Shown: positions 35,852-45,181 of the stretch, piece after piece | How the letters are laid out: each line of letters starts with the position of its first letter | How positions within the stretch are numbered: position 1 is the stretch's first letter | Assembly (NCBI GenBank): GCA_022844485.1 | Contig: JALHLQ010000006.1 | Coordinates: forward strand, 1 to 64,000 | Length of the DNA stretch: 64,000 nt | Direction: 5' to 3' | Source of the DNA: Xanthobacteraceae bacterium | GTDB taxonomy: Bacteria; Pseudomonadota; Alphaproteobacteria; Rhizobiales; Xanthobacteraceae | Program-made: the position numbers and the translations under genes | Notes under the pieces: model-generated | Told to the model about the DNA's origin: nothing | Seen by the model: only the letters and a program-made list of their open reading frames with translations | Database searches by the model: none

Positions 35852-36840
35852 GCGCCCTTCCGAGCGCCCTCCCCGCTTTCGACCTCGTGCAGCCGCGCGA
35901 CATCGCCGGGGCAATCGCGGCACGCGGCGGCGACGGCGCGGCGCGTTTCATTGCAGGCGGAACGGACCTGCTGCCGAATCTGCGGCGCGGCGTCGGCGAA
36001 CCGCGGCGGCTGATCGATCTCAGCGGCATCGAAGAGCTCGGCGGGATCGTGCTCTCGCCGTCCGGCGCACGCATCGGCGCGGGCGTGACGCTCGCGGCAC
36101 TCGCAAGCTCGCGCGAGATAAGCACGCGCTATCGCGCCTTGGGCCAGGCGGCCGCTGCGATTGCCGCGCCGGGACACCGCACGAACGCGACAGTCGGCGG
36201 CAATCTCTGTCTCGACACGCGTTGCGTCTATTACAACCAGAGCCAGTGGTGGCGGAACGCCAATCAATTCTGCCTCAAGCACAAGGGCGAGATCTGCCAC
36301 GTGGCGCCGCAGGGCGCTCGCTGCCACGCGGCGTTTTCGGGCGACCTTGCGCCGGCGCTGATCGCGCTCGGCGCGGAGGCCGAAATCGCCAGTGCAGCCG
36401 GACGGCGGCGCATTCCGCTCGCCGAGATGTATGTGGAGGATGGGCGCGCGCATCTTGCGCTGGCCGACGGCGACCTTCTCGTCGCGGCTCATCTGCCACC
36501 CGATCCGCCGGCGTCGGCCTATGAGAAAGTCCGTGTGCGCGGCGCGATCGATTTTCCGCTCGCCGGCGTGGCCGTCGCGATGCGCGTCGCCAAACGCAGC
36601 GTGACCGAGTTGCGCGTCGCGCTGACGGGCACCAATTCCCGACCCTTCCTGCTCGCCGGCGCGGATGCCCTCATCGGCAGGCCGCTTGACGAGGCCGGGC
36701 TCAACGCGCTCGACAAGCTGGTGCAGAAACAGGTGCAGCCGATGCGCACGACGATCCACTCGGCGCAATATCGCCGGCTCGCGGCGGCGGCGCTGGCGCG
36801 ACGGCTTGCGAGCGCGGTCTATGCCGAGGTTGCCCGATGA
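35848..36840 (+). CDS. hcrB: 4-hydroxybenzoyl-CoA reductase, beta (FAD, [4Fe-4S]) subunit
   Basis: A 330-residue FAD-binding subunit with RFIAGGTDLLPNLRRG and HRTNATVGGNLCLDTRC. An inserted loop carries cysteines 126, 142, 150 and 159, spaced 16, 8 and 9 residues apart. This is the spacing of the four cysteines that hold the extra [4Fe-4S] cluster in the characterised Thauera HcrB. That cluster is the mark separating 4-hydroxybenzoyl-CoA reductase from ordinary xanthine dehydrogenases and CO dehydrogenases, so the identification is strong. It overlaps a DUF2249 gene at its end. Confidence 0.94.
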   Translation: MSALPSALPAFDLVQPRDIAGAIAARGGDGAARFIAGGTDLLPNLRRGVGEPRRLIDLSGIEELGGIVLSPSGARIGAGVTLAALASSREISTRYRALGQAAAAIAAPGHRTNATVGGNLCLDTRCVYYNQSQWWRNANQFCLKHKGEICHVAPQGARCHAAFSGDLAPALIALGAEAEIASAAGRRRIPLAEMYVEDGRAHLALADGDLLVAAHLPPDPPASAYEKVRVRGAIDFPLAGVAVAMRVAKRSVTELRVALTGTNSRPFLLAGADALIGRPLDEAGLNALDKLVQKQVQPMRTTIHSAQYRRLAAAALARRLASAVYAEVAR

Positions 36841-37130
36841 GCTGCGACTGCACGCCCCCTGAAGATGGAATGCGGCTTTGGCGAACACCTGACAGCACGC
36901 ATCTCGACGTGCGCGGGCTCGACCCTCCGGAGCCGATGGTCACGATCCTCCGGCTGATCGACGGCGGCGAGGTGCAAGGCGAGTTGATCGTCCATCTCGA
37001 CCGCGAGCCGATCTTTCTCTACCCGGAGCTCGACGACCGCGGCTGGGCACACGAGATCGTGCCGGCCACCTGCGGCGACGCCGCTTGCGAAGAGGACGTG
37101 AAGCTTCGGCTCATGCGCTGGGCCGGATGA
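36837..37130 (+). CDS. DUF2249-domain small protein coupled to hcrB
   Basis: A 97-residue protein whose core (STHLDVRGLDPPEPMVTILRLIDG, then LIVHLDREPIFLYPELDDRGW) matches the DUF2249/TusA-like fold. It has cysteines near both ends (SCDC at the start; ATCGDAACEED near the end), which could bind metal or carry sulfur or a redox disulfide. The start codon overlaps the hcrB stop by four bases, so it is made together with the reductase. A part in cofactor sulfuration, cluster assembly or electron supply is possible but unproven. Confidence 0.85.
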   Translation: MSCDCTPPEDGMRLWRTPDSTHLDVRGLDPPEPMVTILRLIDGGEVQGELIVHLDREPIFLYPELDDRGWAHEIVPATCGDAACEEDVKLRLMRWAG

Positions 37131-37195
37131 CGCTCAACAATCGCCCCGCTTTGCGGAATGCGACGCCTAGTCGAGAGTCGAGCCACGGATGAGAG

Positions 37196-38689
37196 TTAGA
37201 TCGCCCTCTCCTCCCTAATCCCGACCACGCGCGTCTGTGCGCTCGGCGCGCCGGACATTTCCGTGAGCGCCTTCCGCAACAATGCGCGCGCGATGCGCCG
37301 GCGATAGCTGGCGCTCGCGCGGTGATCGTCGATCGGCGTGAAATCCTGGTCCAGCGCATCGAGCGCGCCGCGCCAGCTTTCGTCAAAATCGGTCCTTGCG
37401 CCAACGAGCGCGCGCTCGGCGGCACGCGCCCGCTTCGGCGTGCCGGCCATGCCGCCATAGGCGATCCGCGCCTGCGCGATGACCGCGCCTTCGAGCCGCA
37501 GTTTGAAGGCGCCCATGACCGCGGAAATGTCTTGATCGAACCGCTTCGTGATCTTGTAGCAGCGGAAGCGTTCATCGGCCGCGAGTTTCGGAACGCGGAC
37601 CGCGCGCACGATTTCACCGGCCGCACGGTCCTGCTTGCCGTAGGCCAGGAAGAAATCCTCCAGCGGCAGCGTGCGTTCGCGCTCGCCCATTCGGAGAGTC
37701 AGCGTCGCACCGAGCGCGATCAGGGCCGGCGGGAGATCACCGATGGGCGAGCCATTGGCGATATTGCCGCCGACCGTGCCCGATGCACGGATCTGTTGAC
37801 CAGCGAAACGCCGCATCAACTCGCCGAGATCGGGGTCAATCGCTGCGAGATAGGGGGCGGCCCGCATGTGCGTGACGGTTGCGCCGAAAGTGACCGCATC
37901 CGCCGCATCGTCGATGGCGGCCAAGGCTTGCACTCGTCCAAGCCACAGGATGCGCGGGAGCGGGCGCAGTCCCTTCGTGATCCATAAGCCTACATCCGTC
38001 GCGCCGGCGACGATCGTCGCATCCGGAAACCGGCGGAGCAGGTCCGACACCGACCGCAGACTCGCGGGCGCGGCGAAAAACGCGCCGCCTTCCTCGTCCG
38101 ATCCAAGAAAAAGCTCGTCAGCGTCGGCAAACTCGTGAAGCCGCGCGCGAACCTCCCCTTCCTCGGCCGTGAAGCGGTCCGTCCTCTCGCCGGCGCATGC
38201 GGCGAGAGCCGCGTCGACGATCGGCCGATAGCCCGTGCACCGGCACAGGTTGCCCGCGAGCCAGTCATTGATTTCGTCGCGGCCCACGGGGCCTTCGGCC
38301 GCATGATAAAGAGCAAACAGCGACATCACGACGCCCGGGGTGCAGAAGCCGCATTGCGAGCCGTGTTGGTCCACCATCGCCTGCTGCACGGGATGCAGCC
38401 GGTCGCCCTCGGCGAGGTTTTCGACAGTGATGATCTCCGCGCCGTCCGCCTGGCCCGCCAGAAGAATGCAGGCATTCACGGGTTCATAGACAAGCGAGCC
38501 GCCGACCAGCCGGCGCAGGACGACGGTGCAGGCCCCGCAGTCGCCCTCGGCGCAGCCTTCCTTGGTGCCGGTCGCGCGTTCCGTAAGCCGGAGATAATCG
38601 AGCAACGTCGTCTCGGGCGCGAGTTCCTCCAGACGAACAATCCTTCCTCGGCGAAGAAATCGGACTTCGTTGCGCATCGCGCCATTCAA
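37196..38689 (-). CDS. xdhA: Xanthine dehydrogenase small subunit XdhA, without adjacent XdhB
   Basis: A 497-residue protein joining a [2Fe-2S]/[2Fe-2S] domain and a FAD domain. The cluster motifs are [26 protein letters not shown] and [11 protein letters not shown]; the FAD domain has [15 protein letters not shown] and [17 protein letters not shown]. Size and order are those of XdhA. It normally pairs with the molybdenum subunit XdhB encoded just downstream, but downstream here (37131-37195) are only 65 bases, then the convergent DUF2249 gene. The partner must lie elsewhere or be lost. Upstream is the glnB control region. Confidence 0.93.
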   Translation of the reverse strand: MNGAMRNEVRFLRRGRIVRLEELAPETTLLDYLRLTERATGTKEGCAEGDCGACTVVLRRLVGGSLVYEPVNACILLAGQADGAEIITVENLAEGDRLHPVQQAMVDQHGSQCGFCTPGVVMSLFALYHAAEGPVGRDEINDWLAGNLCRCTGYRPIVDAALAACAGERTDRFTAEEGEVRARLHEFADADELFLGSDEEGGAFFAAPASLRSVSDLLRRFPDATIVAGATDVGLWITKGLRPLPRILWLGRVQALAAIDDAADAVTFGATVTHMRAAPYLAAIDPDLGELMRRFAGQQIRASGTVGGNIANGSPIGDLPPALIALGATLTLRMGERERTLPLEDFFLAYGKQDRAAGEIVRAVRVPKLAADERFRCYKITKRFDQDISAVMGAFKLRLEGAVIAQARIAYGGMAGTPKRARAAERALVGARTDFDESWRGALDALDQDFTPIDDHRASASYRRRIARALLRKALTEMSGAPSAQTRVVGIREERAI

Positions 38690-38800
38690 ACCAGAGTACG
38701 ACCTTCCGGCAAAGTGCTTGTGCTGCGCTCATTTTGCGGCAGTTGGTCCCGATGCGCTTTGACAGCATGCCTAAACGAAGGGCAGATTGCCCGCCGATCT

Positions 38801-38821
38801 GGTGCCTTCAATGTAGGCACC
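38801..38821. repeat. Inverted repeat GGTGCC-N9-GGCACC upstream of glnB
   Basis: A perfect six-base inverted repeat (GGTGCC and GGCACC) with nine bases between lies about 100 bases before the sigma-54-type promoter of glnB. The distance suits an enhancer for an activator such as NtrC, but the half-site orientation is not the usual NtrC one, so it may only be a hairpin. The rest of the 308-base gap 38690-38997 shows no gene. Confidence 0.35.
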
Positions 38822-38923
38822 CCGCTTATAGATTAGGCAGGCAGGACGGGCGAGTCGCCGGCGGATTCACAGGCAGACCGGCTAACGGCTTGGCAACAAA
38901 AGGCAAACGCTGAGCCTTAGCAC

Positions 38924-39336
<413 letters not shown>

Positions 39337-39387
39337 TCGCTGTCCCGCCTGAACTCTCCCCATCCAGTCTCGAGAAAGGGAACTCCA

Positions 39388-40797
39388 ATGACGACCGCCA
39401 AAGACGTGCTGAAAACCATCAAAGACAACGACGTGAAATACGTCGACTTCCGCTTCACCGATCCGCGAGGAAAATGGCAGCACGTCACCTTCGACGTGAC
39501 GATGATCGAAGACGAGACCTTCGCCGAGGGCGTGATGTTCGACGGCTCGTCGATCGCCGGCTGGAAGGCGATCAACGAATCCGACATGACGCTGATGCCC
39601 GATCCGGCCACGGCCTGCATCGATCCGTTCTTTGCCGAGACGACGCTCGTTCTCACCTGCGACGTGCTCGAGCCGACCACCGGCGAGCCCTACAATCGCG
39701 ACCCACGCGGCATCGCCAAGAAAGCCGAAGGCCTGGTGAAGGCCTGGAGCGTCGGAGACACCGTGTATTTCGGTCCGGAAGCCGAATTCTTCGTGTTCGA
39801 TGACGTGAAGTACAGCGCCGAGCCGTACAAGACCGGCTTCAAGCTGGATTCGATCGAACTGCCGACCAACAGCGACACCGATTACGAAGGCGGCAATCTG
39901 GGTCACCGCGTGCGCACGAAAGGCGGCTACTTTCCTGTGCCGCCGCAGGACTCCGCGCAGGACATGCGCTCAGAGATGCTCGGCGCCATGGCGCGCATGG
40001 GCTGCAAGGTGGAGAAGCACCACCACGAGGTGGCCTCGGCCCAGCACGAACTCGGGCTGAAGTTCGACACGCTCACCCGCATGGCGGACCAGATGCAAAT
40101 CTACAAATACTGCATCCACATGGTCGCCAATATCTACGGCAAGACCGCCACCTTCATGCCGAAGCCGATCTATGGCGACAACGGTTCCGGCATGCACTGC
40201 CACCAGTCGATCTGGAACGGCGGAAAGCCGGTTTTCGCAGGCAACAAGTATTCGGACCTCTCCGAGACCTGCCTGTACTATATCGGCGGCATCATCCGGC
40301 ATGCCAAGGCGATCAACGCGTTCTCGAACCCGACCACCAATTCCTACAAACGTCTCGTCCCGGGGTTCGAGGCGCCCGTTCTCCTCGCTTACTCCGCGCG
40401 CAACCGCTCGGCGTCGTGCCGGATTCCCTACACTGCGTCGCCAAAGGCGAAGCGGGTTGAGGTGCGTTTCCCCGATCCGTTGGCCAACCCGTATCTGGCC
40501 TTCGCCGCCATGCTCATGGCCGGCCTCGACGGCGTCAAGAACAAGATCGACCCAGGTCCTGCGATGGACAAGGATCTCTACGACCTCCCGCCGAAGGAGT
40601 TGAAAAAGATCCCGACCGTCTGCGGCTCGCTGCGACAGGCGCTCGACAACCTCGACAAGGACCGTGCCTTCCTCAAAGCGGGCGGTGTATTCGATGACGA
40701 CTTCATCGACAGCTATATCGAACTGAAGATGGGCGAGGTGATCCGCTTCGAGCACACGCCGCATCCGGTTGAATACGAGATGTACTACTCGGCCTGA
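39388..40797 (+). CDS. glnA: Glutamine synthetase type I
   Basis: A 469-residue GSI-beta enzyme forming glutamine from glutamate, ammonia and ATP as a dodecamer. Motifs include [27 protein letters not shown], the ATP site [21 protein letters not shown], and [19 protein letters not shown]. The adenylylation site KDLYDLPP has Tyr398. An AAAGGGA ribosome site precedes the ATG. PII from the upstream gene regulates it through adenylylation. A hairpin terminator follows. Confidence 0.98.
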   Translation: MTTAKDVLKTIKDNDVKYVDFRFTDPRGKWQHVTFDVTMIEDETFAEGVMFDGSSIAGWKAINESDMTLMPDPATACIDPFFAETTLVLTCDVLEPTTGEPYNRDPRGIAKKAEGLVKAWSVGDTVYFGPEAEFFVFDDVKYSAEPYKTGFKLDSIELPTNSDTDYEGGNLGHRVRTKGGYFPVPPQDSAQDMRSEMLGAMARMGCKVEKHHHEVASAQHELGLKFDTLTRMADQMQIYKYCIHMVANIYGKTATFMPKPIYGDNGSGMHCHQSIWNGGKPVFAGNKYSDLSETCLYYIGGIIRHAKAINAFSNPTTNSYKRLVPGFEAPVLLAYSARNRSASCRIPYTASPKAKRVEVRFPDPLANPYLAFAAMLMAGLDGVKNKIDPGPAMDKDLYDLPPKELKKIPTVCGSLRQALDNLDKDRAFLKAGGVFDDDFIDSYIELKMGEVIRFEHTPHPVEYEMYYSA

Positions 40798-40832
40798 GTT
40801 ATCCCAGGACCGCCGACGGCAGCGCACTGTTG

Positions 40833-40860
40833 GGGCGCCCCCAGGGGGCGCCCTTCATTT
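40833..40860 (+). terminator. Rho-independent terminator after glnA
   Basis: A very GC-rich stem (GGGCGCCC pairing with GGGCGCCC across a short loop, 40833-40853) is followed by TTCATTTT. It lies 35 bases after the glnA stop and probably ends the glnBA transcript. Confidence 0.75.
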
Positions 40861-40873
40861 TGAGCCAAAGCAG

Positions 40874-41113
40874 CTAGGCGATGAGAAAGATCGTGGCGAG
40901 CACGGCCGTGACCCCCGCCACGACGGCCGCGCGCGCAAGCCGGGTCTGACGGACTGCCTGCGCCGCCTGTTCACGCCATTGGCGTACGCGCTCGGCCTCG
41001 TACTCGTCGGAAGAGGAAAACAGGCAGCCCAGGGCCGCGCCCGCCCGATCCGCGGCGCCTCGCAGCGCGCGGAGGTCGGCCTCGACCTCTCCCGTGGATT
41101 TCACCCCGATCAC
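40874..41113 (-). CDS. Small protein with C-terminal membrane anchor, unknown function
   Basis: A 79-residue protein. Its first 55 residues are a charged, alanine-rich probable helix (VEADLRALRGAADRAG, then EYEAERVRQWREQAAQAVRQTRLAR). The last 20 are a hydrophobic segment (AAVVAGVTAVLATIFLIA) that would anchor it in the inner membrane. It has the look of a DUF883-like small tail-anchored protein but is not confidently assigned. It stands alone between the glnA terminator and a kinase gene. Confidence 0.55.
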   Translation of the reverse strand: MIGVKSTGEVEADLRALRGAADRAGAALGCLFSSSDEYEAERVRQWREQAAQAVRQTRLARAAVVAGVTAVLATIFLIA

Positions 41114-41253
41114 ACAAAAATCCTAGCTGTGGAACGGTAAACGAGGGGTTGCGTTCCGATTCCATTTTCGGAGCGAATCAGAAATATTGCTGCCTGGGAG
41201 ATGTCTTGCAGCCGAATCTTCAATGAGGGTTCGAATTCTTTTGTGGGTTGCCA

Positions 41254-42249
41254 ATGTCTCCTGTTTCCGAGACCAGAGCCGGACCTGCTGACGCCGATTT
41301 TCGGCTGCTCGCTGACGTCGCTCCCGTGATGATGTGGCGAGCGGACCCTCTCGGCCGAGGCGTGTGGTTCAACCGTCCGTGGCTCGACTTCACCGGCCTG
41401 GCGATGGATGCGGCGATCGGAGAAGGCTGGCTAAAAAACATTCATCCTTCCGATCATGACGGCTTTCATCTCGCCTATGCGAAGGCCATCGAGCGCCGGG
41501 AGGGCTTTTCGGCCACTTATCGCCTTTTGCGCCACGACGGCGCCTATCGGTGGATCCTCGACGAGGGCCGCCCCCTCGTCAGGCCCGATGGTTCGTTCGT
41601 GGGCTTTGTCGGATCCTGTTTCGACGTGACCGAGCAGAAGCGGGGCGAGGAGAAGCTGCTGGAGGCGCTCACCGGGCAGGCCGTCCTTCTGCAGGAGGTC
41701 CGCCACCGGGTCCGCAACAACATGCAAACGGTCGTGGGTTTCGCCAGCTTGCTGAGCCGGCAAACCGGCACGCAGTCCCAGGCGGAGCTGAACCAGATGC
41801 TCCTTCGCATCCGTGCCCTGGCGCATATGCAACAGCATTTTTATGGCGGCGACCTGTGCGCCCAGAAAATCGAGCTCAGCGAGTTTCTGCGCATGATCGC
41901 CAACGACGTTGCGCGCGACGTCGCCTCTTCAGTCCGCATCGAGGTGGCCGGTCAGGACGTCATGGTCGATGTCGGACAGGCCACGAGTATCGGCCTTGCC
42001 GTGGTCGAGGCGGTGATCGGGAGTGTCTGCTCGGATCAAGGGCGGCGCGATATCCGCATCAGTCTGGAAACATCCGCATTGCAAACGCCCCGGGAAGTGC
42101 TCGTCTCGATCGAAAACCAATCGGACGGCTCTGCGCGCGAGCCGATCAATGTCGCCCTGCTGAAGCTCTACGCACGCCTGATTGCCGGCGCCTTGGAGAT
42201 CACCACATCCGAAGACAAGACACGCATCGTGATGCGCATCGCCGCTTGA
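41254..42249 (+). CDS. PAS-domain sensor kinase of the HisKA_2/HWE type with weak ATPase motifs
   Basis: A 331-residue protein. A PAS domain (FRLLADVAPVMMWRADPLGRGVWFNRPWLDFTG to FVGSCFDVTEQKR) is followed by a HisKA_2-like phosphoacceptor LLQEVRHRVRNNMQTVVGF with His151. The C-terminal third should be the ATPase, but the N-box (ELVTNALKHA type) reads VVEAVIGSVCSDQG and no DNGxG box is visible. Kinase activity is therefore doubtful. It starts at ATG 41254, with a TTG six bases upstream. No response regulator is adjacent. Confidence 0.85.
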   Translation: MSPVSETRAGPADADFRLLADVAPVMMWRADPLGRGVWFNRPWLDFTGLAMDAAIGEGWLKNIHPSDHDGFHLAYAKAIERREGFSATYRLLRHDGAYRWILDEGRPLVRPDGSFVGFVGSCFDVTEQKRGEEKLLEALTGQAVLLQEVRHRVRNNMQTVVGFASLLSRQTGTQSQAELNQMLLRIRALAHMQQHFYGGDLCAQKIELSEFLRMIANDVARDVASSVRIEVAGQDVMVDVGQATSIGLAVVEAVIGSVCSDQGRRDIRISLETSALQTPREVLVSIENQSDGSAREPINVALLKLYARLIAGALEITTSEDKTRIVMRIAA

Positions 42250-42306
42250 TGGAGCGAAAAGCGGAAGAGCCAGCACGTACGCGCCGGCTCTTCCTCAACA
42301 ATCGCC

Positions 42307-42741
42307 TCACGCGCGTTCGCTGACTCGCTCTATTGCAGCCGGCGCGGCCTGTGTCTGGGTGTCGCTTGTATCCGCCCGCGGCGACGACGGGAGTTGCAGG
42401 ACCGTCGCACGCTGTCCTTCGCTGAGCCGTGTCACCAGCACGGTCTGGCCATTGGGAAATTCCAGCGCATCATGATGCACATGCGGCTCATGAATGTCCA
42501 CCTGGCGGAACCGCGCCACTCTCTGGCCAAGCTTGCGATTGGGCAGAAGGCCGATCACAGGGTCGCACTCCACCTCTTTATCGAACGCGACCTCCGTGCC
42601 CGGAAGAAGGCACACGGCGACATTGGGATCGTCTACCGACGCAAACCCGCGCGTGATGGAGTTGTCGAACTTCGTTGTCACCAGTTTATCGCCGACCTTG
42701 GCTGGTCGAGACGCTACATGGTGAAGGCTGTAGTCGCACAT
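42307..42741 (-). CDS. Conserved hypothetical protein (MCDYSLHHVASRPA family)
   Basis: A 144-residue cytoplasmic protein starting MCDYSLHHVASRPAKVGDKLVTTKF. This opening resembles a group of short hypothetical proteins I recall from Bradyrhizobium and relatives; no function is known to me. The middle part (VCLLPGTEVAFDKEVE, HHDALEFPNGQTVLVTRLSEGQRATVLQLP) looks like a small beta-rich fold; the final 30 residues are probably disordered. It lies alone, convergent with the PAS kinase gene. Confidence 0.7.
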   Translation of the reverse strand: MCDYSLHHVASRPAKVGDKLVTTKFDNSITRGFASVDDPNVAVCLLPGTEVAFDKEVECDPVIGLLPNRKLGQRVARFRQVDIHEPHVHHDALEFPNGQTVLVTRLSEGQRATVLQLPSSPRADTSDTQTQAAPAAIERVSERA

Positions 42742-43084
42742 CTTGAGGTACTCCTCTAGGCCAGTAGGCCATGGCCCAGCCCCATGCCGCTAATATACAC
42801 GAAGTCACGGTGACGTTCCCGTATCGAGCGGCTAACATCATTTCTTTTTCAACGCGCCGCGCCGATGTTGCAAAGCATCAACAGAGTTGTGGAACCCGAG
42901 CATGGGCTTGATCGTTTGCAATTGATGCGTGAGTTCCGCGGATGGCCGGCCGGCGAGCGCGGCCTGCGTTATCGCGGCGTCACAAAACTTCTTCACACAC
43001 CCCGTCATCGACAGATAGCCGCATCGCTTGGATCGCGTGTCGAACTGCGATACGAGCGGATGAACCAATTGCGGAGAAGTGGCC
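42742..43084. other. Gene-poor gap before the PhoX gene
   Basis: This stretch of about 340 bases is less GC-rich than its neighbours. A minus-strand open frame ending at 42838 (tail ELTHQLQTIKPMLGFHNSVDAL) runs through much of it, but it has no clear start or ribosome site and overlaps the phosphatase start. I see no convincing gene, RNA or repeat. Confidence 0.5.
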
Positions 43085-45058
43085 GTGCAAAATGAGCCAT
43101 CCGAAGCCTTGGGACTGGAAGAGTCCGAGGATGTGGGCCGAAATCCCACGGACAATCGCACGATCGGCGACATCATTGCGGTGCGCTACAATCGCCGCGA
43201 CGTCCTTCGAGGCGCGCTCGGCGTCAGTGCCATTGCCGCGACGGTCAGTCCGCTCGCGCTCGTCGCTGCCGGCCGCGCGGAAGCAAACGCATCGCGTTTC
43301 GTATTCGACGAGGTGGCCGTCGGATCGGACGCTGATCACCATGTCGCCAACGGCTACGACGCGGATATCCTGATCCGATGGGGCGATCCTGTTCTTGAGG
43401 GGGCGCAGGCTTTTGATCCGCAGACCCAGACCGGTGCAGCGCAGAAGCGGCAGTTCGGCTACAACAATGACTATCTTGCCTATTTTCCCATGCGCGGCGC
43501 GGGCAGTGCGGCGAGGCACGGCCTGCTTGTCGTCAATCACGAATACACGAACGGCGAGTTGATGTTTCCGGGCGTGCGCGGCGAAGGGCCGCGGCGCATC
43601 GATCTGAAGAAGATCACCGACGCGCATGTCTCCGTCGAGATGGCTGCCCATGGCGGTTCGGTCCTCGAAATCCGCCGGGAGAACGGCAAGTGGCGGGTGG
43701 TCGGCGACTCCCGTTACGCCCGCCGCATCGACGCAGAGACGCCGATGACGATCACCGGTCCCGCCGCCGGTCATCCGCGAATGCAGACGGCCGAAGACCC
43801 GTCAGGCCGGGGCGTGCGCGGAATGCTCAACAACTGCGCCGGCGGCGTGACGCCCTGGGGCACGTGGCTGACCTGCGAAGAGAACTTCCACTTCTACTTT
43901 CTCGGCGAGCTTGCGGCCGATCACGCCGAGGCGCGCAATCACAAGCGCTACGGCGTTCCCGGCCGCGCCTACATGTGGGGCCGTCATCATGCCCGTTTCG
44001 ACGTGGGACGGGAGCCGAACGAGGCGAACCGTTTCGGATGGGTCGTGGAAATCGATCCGTTCGATCCGACATCGACACCGCGGAAGCGCACCGCGCTCGG
44101 CCGCTTCAAGCATGAGGGCGCGGCTGGCATCATCAACAGAGACGGCCGCTATGTTCTTTATTCCGGGGACGATGAAGCCTTCGATTATGTCTACCGGTTC
44201 GTGAGCCGCGACCGCGTCGATACGACGCGTCCCGAAGCCAACCGCGATCTCCTGGACTACGGCACGCTGTTCGTGGCGCGCTACGACGGCGATGGGACCG
44301 TCGCCTGGCTGCCGCTGGTCCACGGCATGGGTCCGCTTACCGCGGAGAATGGGTTCGCAAGTCAGGCGGACGTGCTGATCGAGACGCGTCGCGCCGCCGA
44401 TCTCCTCGGCGCCACGAAAATGGACCGGCCGGAAGATGTCGAAGCCAGCGCGCTGACCCAGCGCGTCTATGTCATTCTCACTGGCAACGATCGCCGCAAG
44501 GACGATCAGGTCGATGCCGCGAACCCGCGCGCCGCGAACCGCTTCGGCCACATCATCGAAATGATCCCACCGGACGGCGATCACGCCGCAGACCGCTTCG
44601 CATGGGAAATCCTGCTGAAGTGCGGAGATCCGTCAATTGCCGATGTCGGCGCGACCTTCTCCGGCGCGACGACGCGCAACGGCTGGTTCGCCAATCCCGA
44701 CAATGTCGCTATCGACAGCCAGGGCCGCCTTTGGATTGCAACCGATGGCAACACTCTGAAGAAGACCGGACGTACCGATGGACTATGGGGCGTCGAGACG
44801 CAGGGAGAGGGGCGCGGCGCCTCGCGCTGCTTCTACCGGGTTCCGGTGGGCGCCGAGCTTTGCGGCCCTTGCTTCACGCCGGATGACGAAACTTTGTTCG
44901 TCGCCGTGCAGCATCCCGGCGAAACGGCCGACGAGGGCTCGCCGCCGCCCTCGTTCGAAACGCCCCCCACGCGCTGGCCCGACTTCAAGGCCGACATGCC
45001 TCCGCGGCCGTCGGTCGTTGCGATCACGAAGAGGGGCGGCGGGAAGATCGCGTCGTAG
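43085..45058 (+). CDS. PhoX-family (DUF839) phosphatase, Tat-exported
   Basis: A large protein of about 657 residues. The GTG at 43085 follows GGAGA with good spacing; a GTG six bases earlier (43079) is also possible. A twin-arginine signal (NRRDVLRGALGVSAIAATVSPLALVAAGRAEA) sends it to the periplasm. Mature motifs fit the PhoX family: LLVVNHEYTNGELMFPG, NNCAGGVTPWGTWLTCEENFHFYF, RFKHEGAAG, YSGDDEAFDYVYRFVS and NPDNVAIDSQGRLWIATDGN. PhoX enzymes are calcium/iron phosphatases releasing phosphate from esters. A strong terminator follows. Confidence 0.9.
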   Translation: MQNEPSEALGLEESEDVGRNPTDNRTIGDIIAVRYNRRDVLRGALGVSAIAATVSPLALVAAGRAEANASRFVFDEVAVGSDADHHVANGYDADILIRWGDPVLEGAQAFDPQTQTGAAQKRQFGYNNDYLAYFPMRGAGSAARHGLLVVNHEYTNGELMFPGVRGEGPRRIDLKKITDAHVSVEMAAHGGSVLEIRRENGKWRVVGDSRYARRIDAETPMTITGPAAGHPRMQTAEDPSGRGVRGMLNNCAGGVTPWGTWLTCEENFHFYFLGELAADHAEARNHKRYGVPGRAYMWGRHHARFDVGREPNEANRFGWVVEIDPFDPTSTPRKRTALGRFKHEGAAGIINRDGRYVLYSGDDEAFDYVYRFVSRDRVDTTRPEANRDLLDYGTLFVARYDGDGTVAWLPLVHGMGPLTAENGFASQADVLIETRRAADLLGATKMDRPEDVEASALTQRVYVILTGNDRRKDDQVDAANPRAANRFGHIIEMIPPDGDHAADRFAWEILLKCGDPSIADVGATFSGATTRNGWFANPDNVAIDSQGRLWIATDGNTLKKTGRTDGLWGVETQGEGRGASRCFYRVPVGAELCGPCFTPDDETLFVAVQHPGETADEGSPPPSFETPPTRWPDFKADMPPRPSVVAITKRGGGKIAS

Positions 45059-45128
45059 CCGGTGCCAACAGCCTGGAGCAGCCCGCCAAGCCGAAAGGAG
45101 CGCCGCCAAATGCCGCGCCCCGGGACGC

Positions 45129-45158
45129 AAAAGGGCGGCACGACGCCGCCCTTTTTTT
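45129..45158. terminator. Bidirectional rho-independent terminator
   Basis: AAAAGGGCGGC (45129-45139) pairs with GCCGCCCTTTT around a five-base loop, with a run of seven T on the plus strand and four A on the other side. It lies between the convergent PhoX gene and rpsI and can stop transcription from both directions. Confidence 0.9.
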
Positions 45159-45181
45159 ACCATCCGCCCCGTTGGCTTGCG

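Noticed and set aside
37196-38689. Possibility that this gene is a second hcrB/hcrC fusion
   Set aside because: The FAD domain lacks the four-cysteine [4Fe-4S] insertion and the single-chain order matches XdhA, so it was called xdhA.
42838-43176. Minus-strand open frame of 112 codons in the gap before the PhoX gene
   Set aside because: No ribosome site or convincing start, it overlaps the PhoX start, and no family was recognised; kept only as a remark in the gap description.
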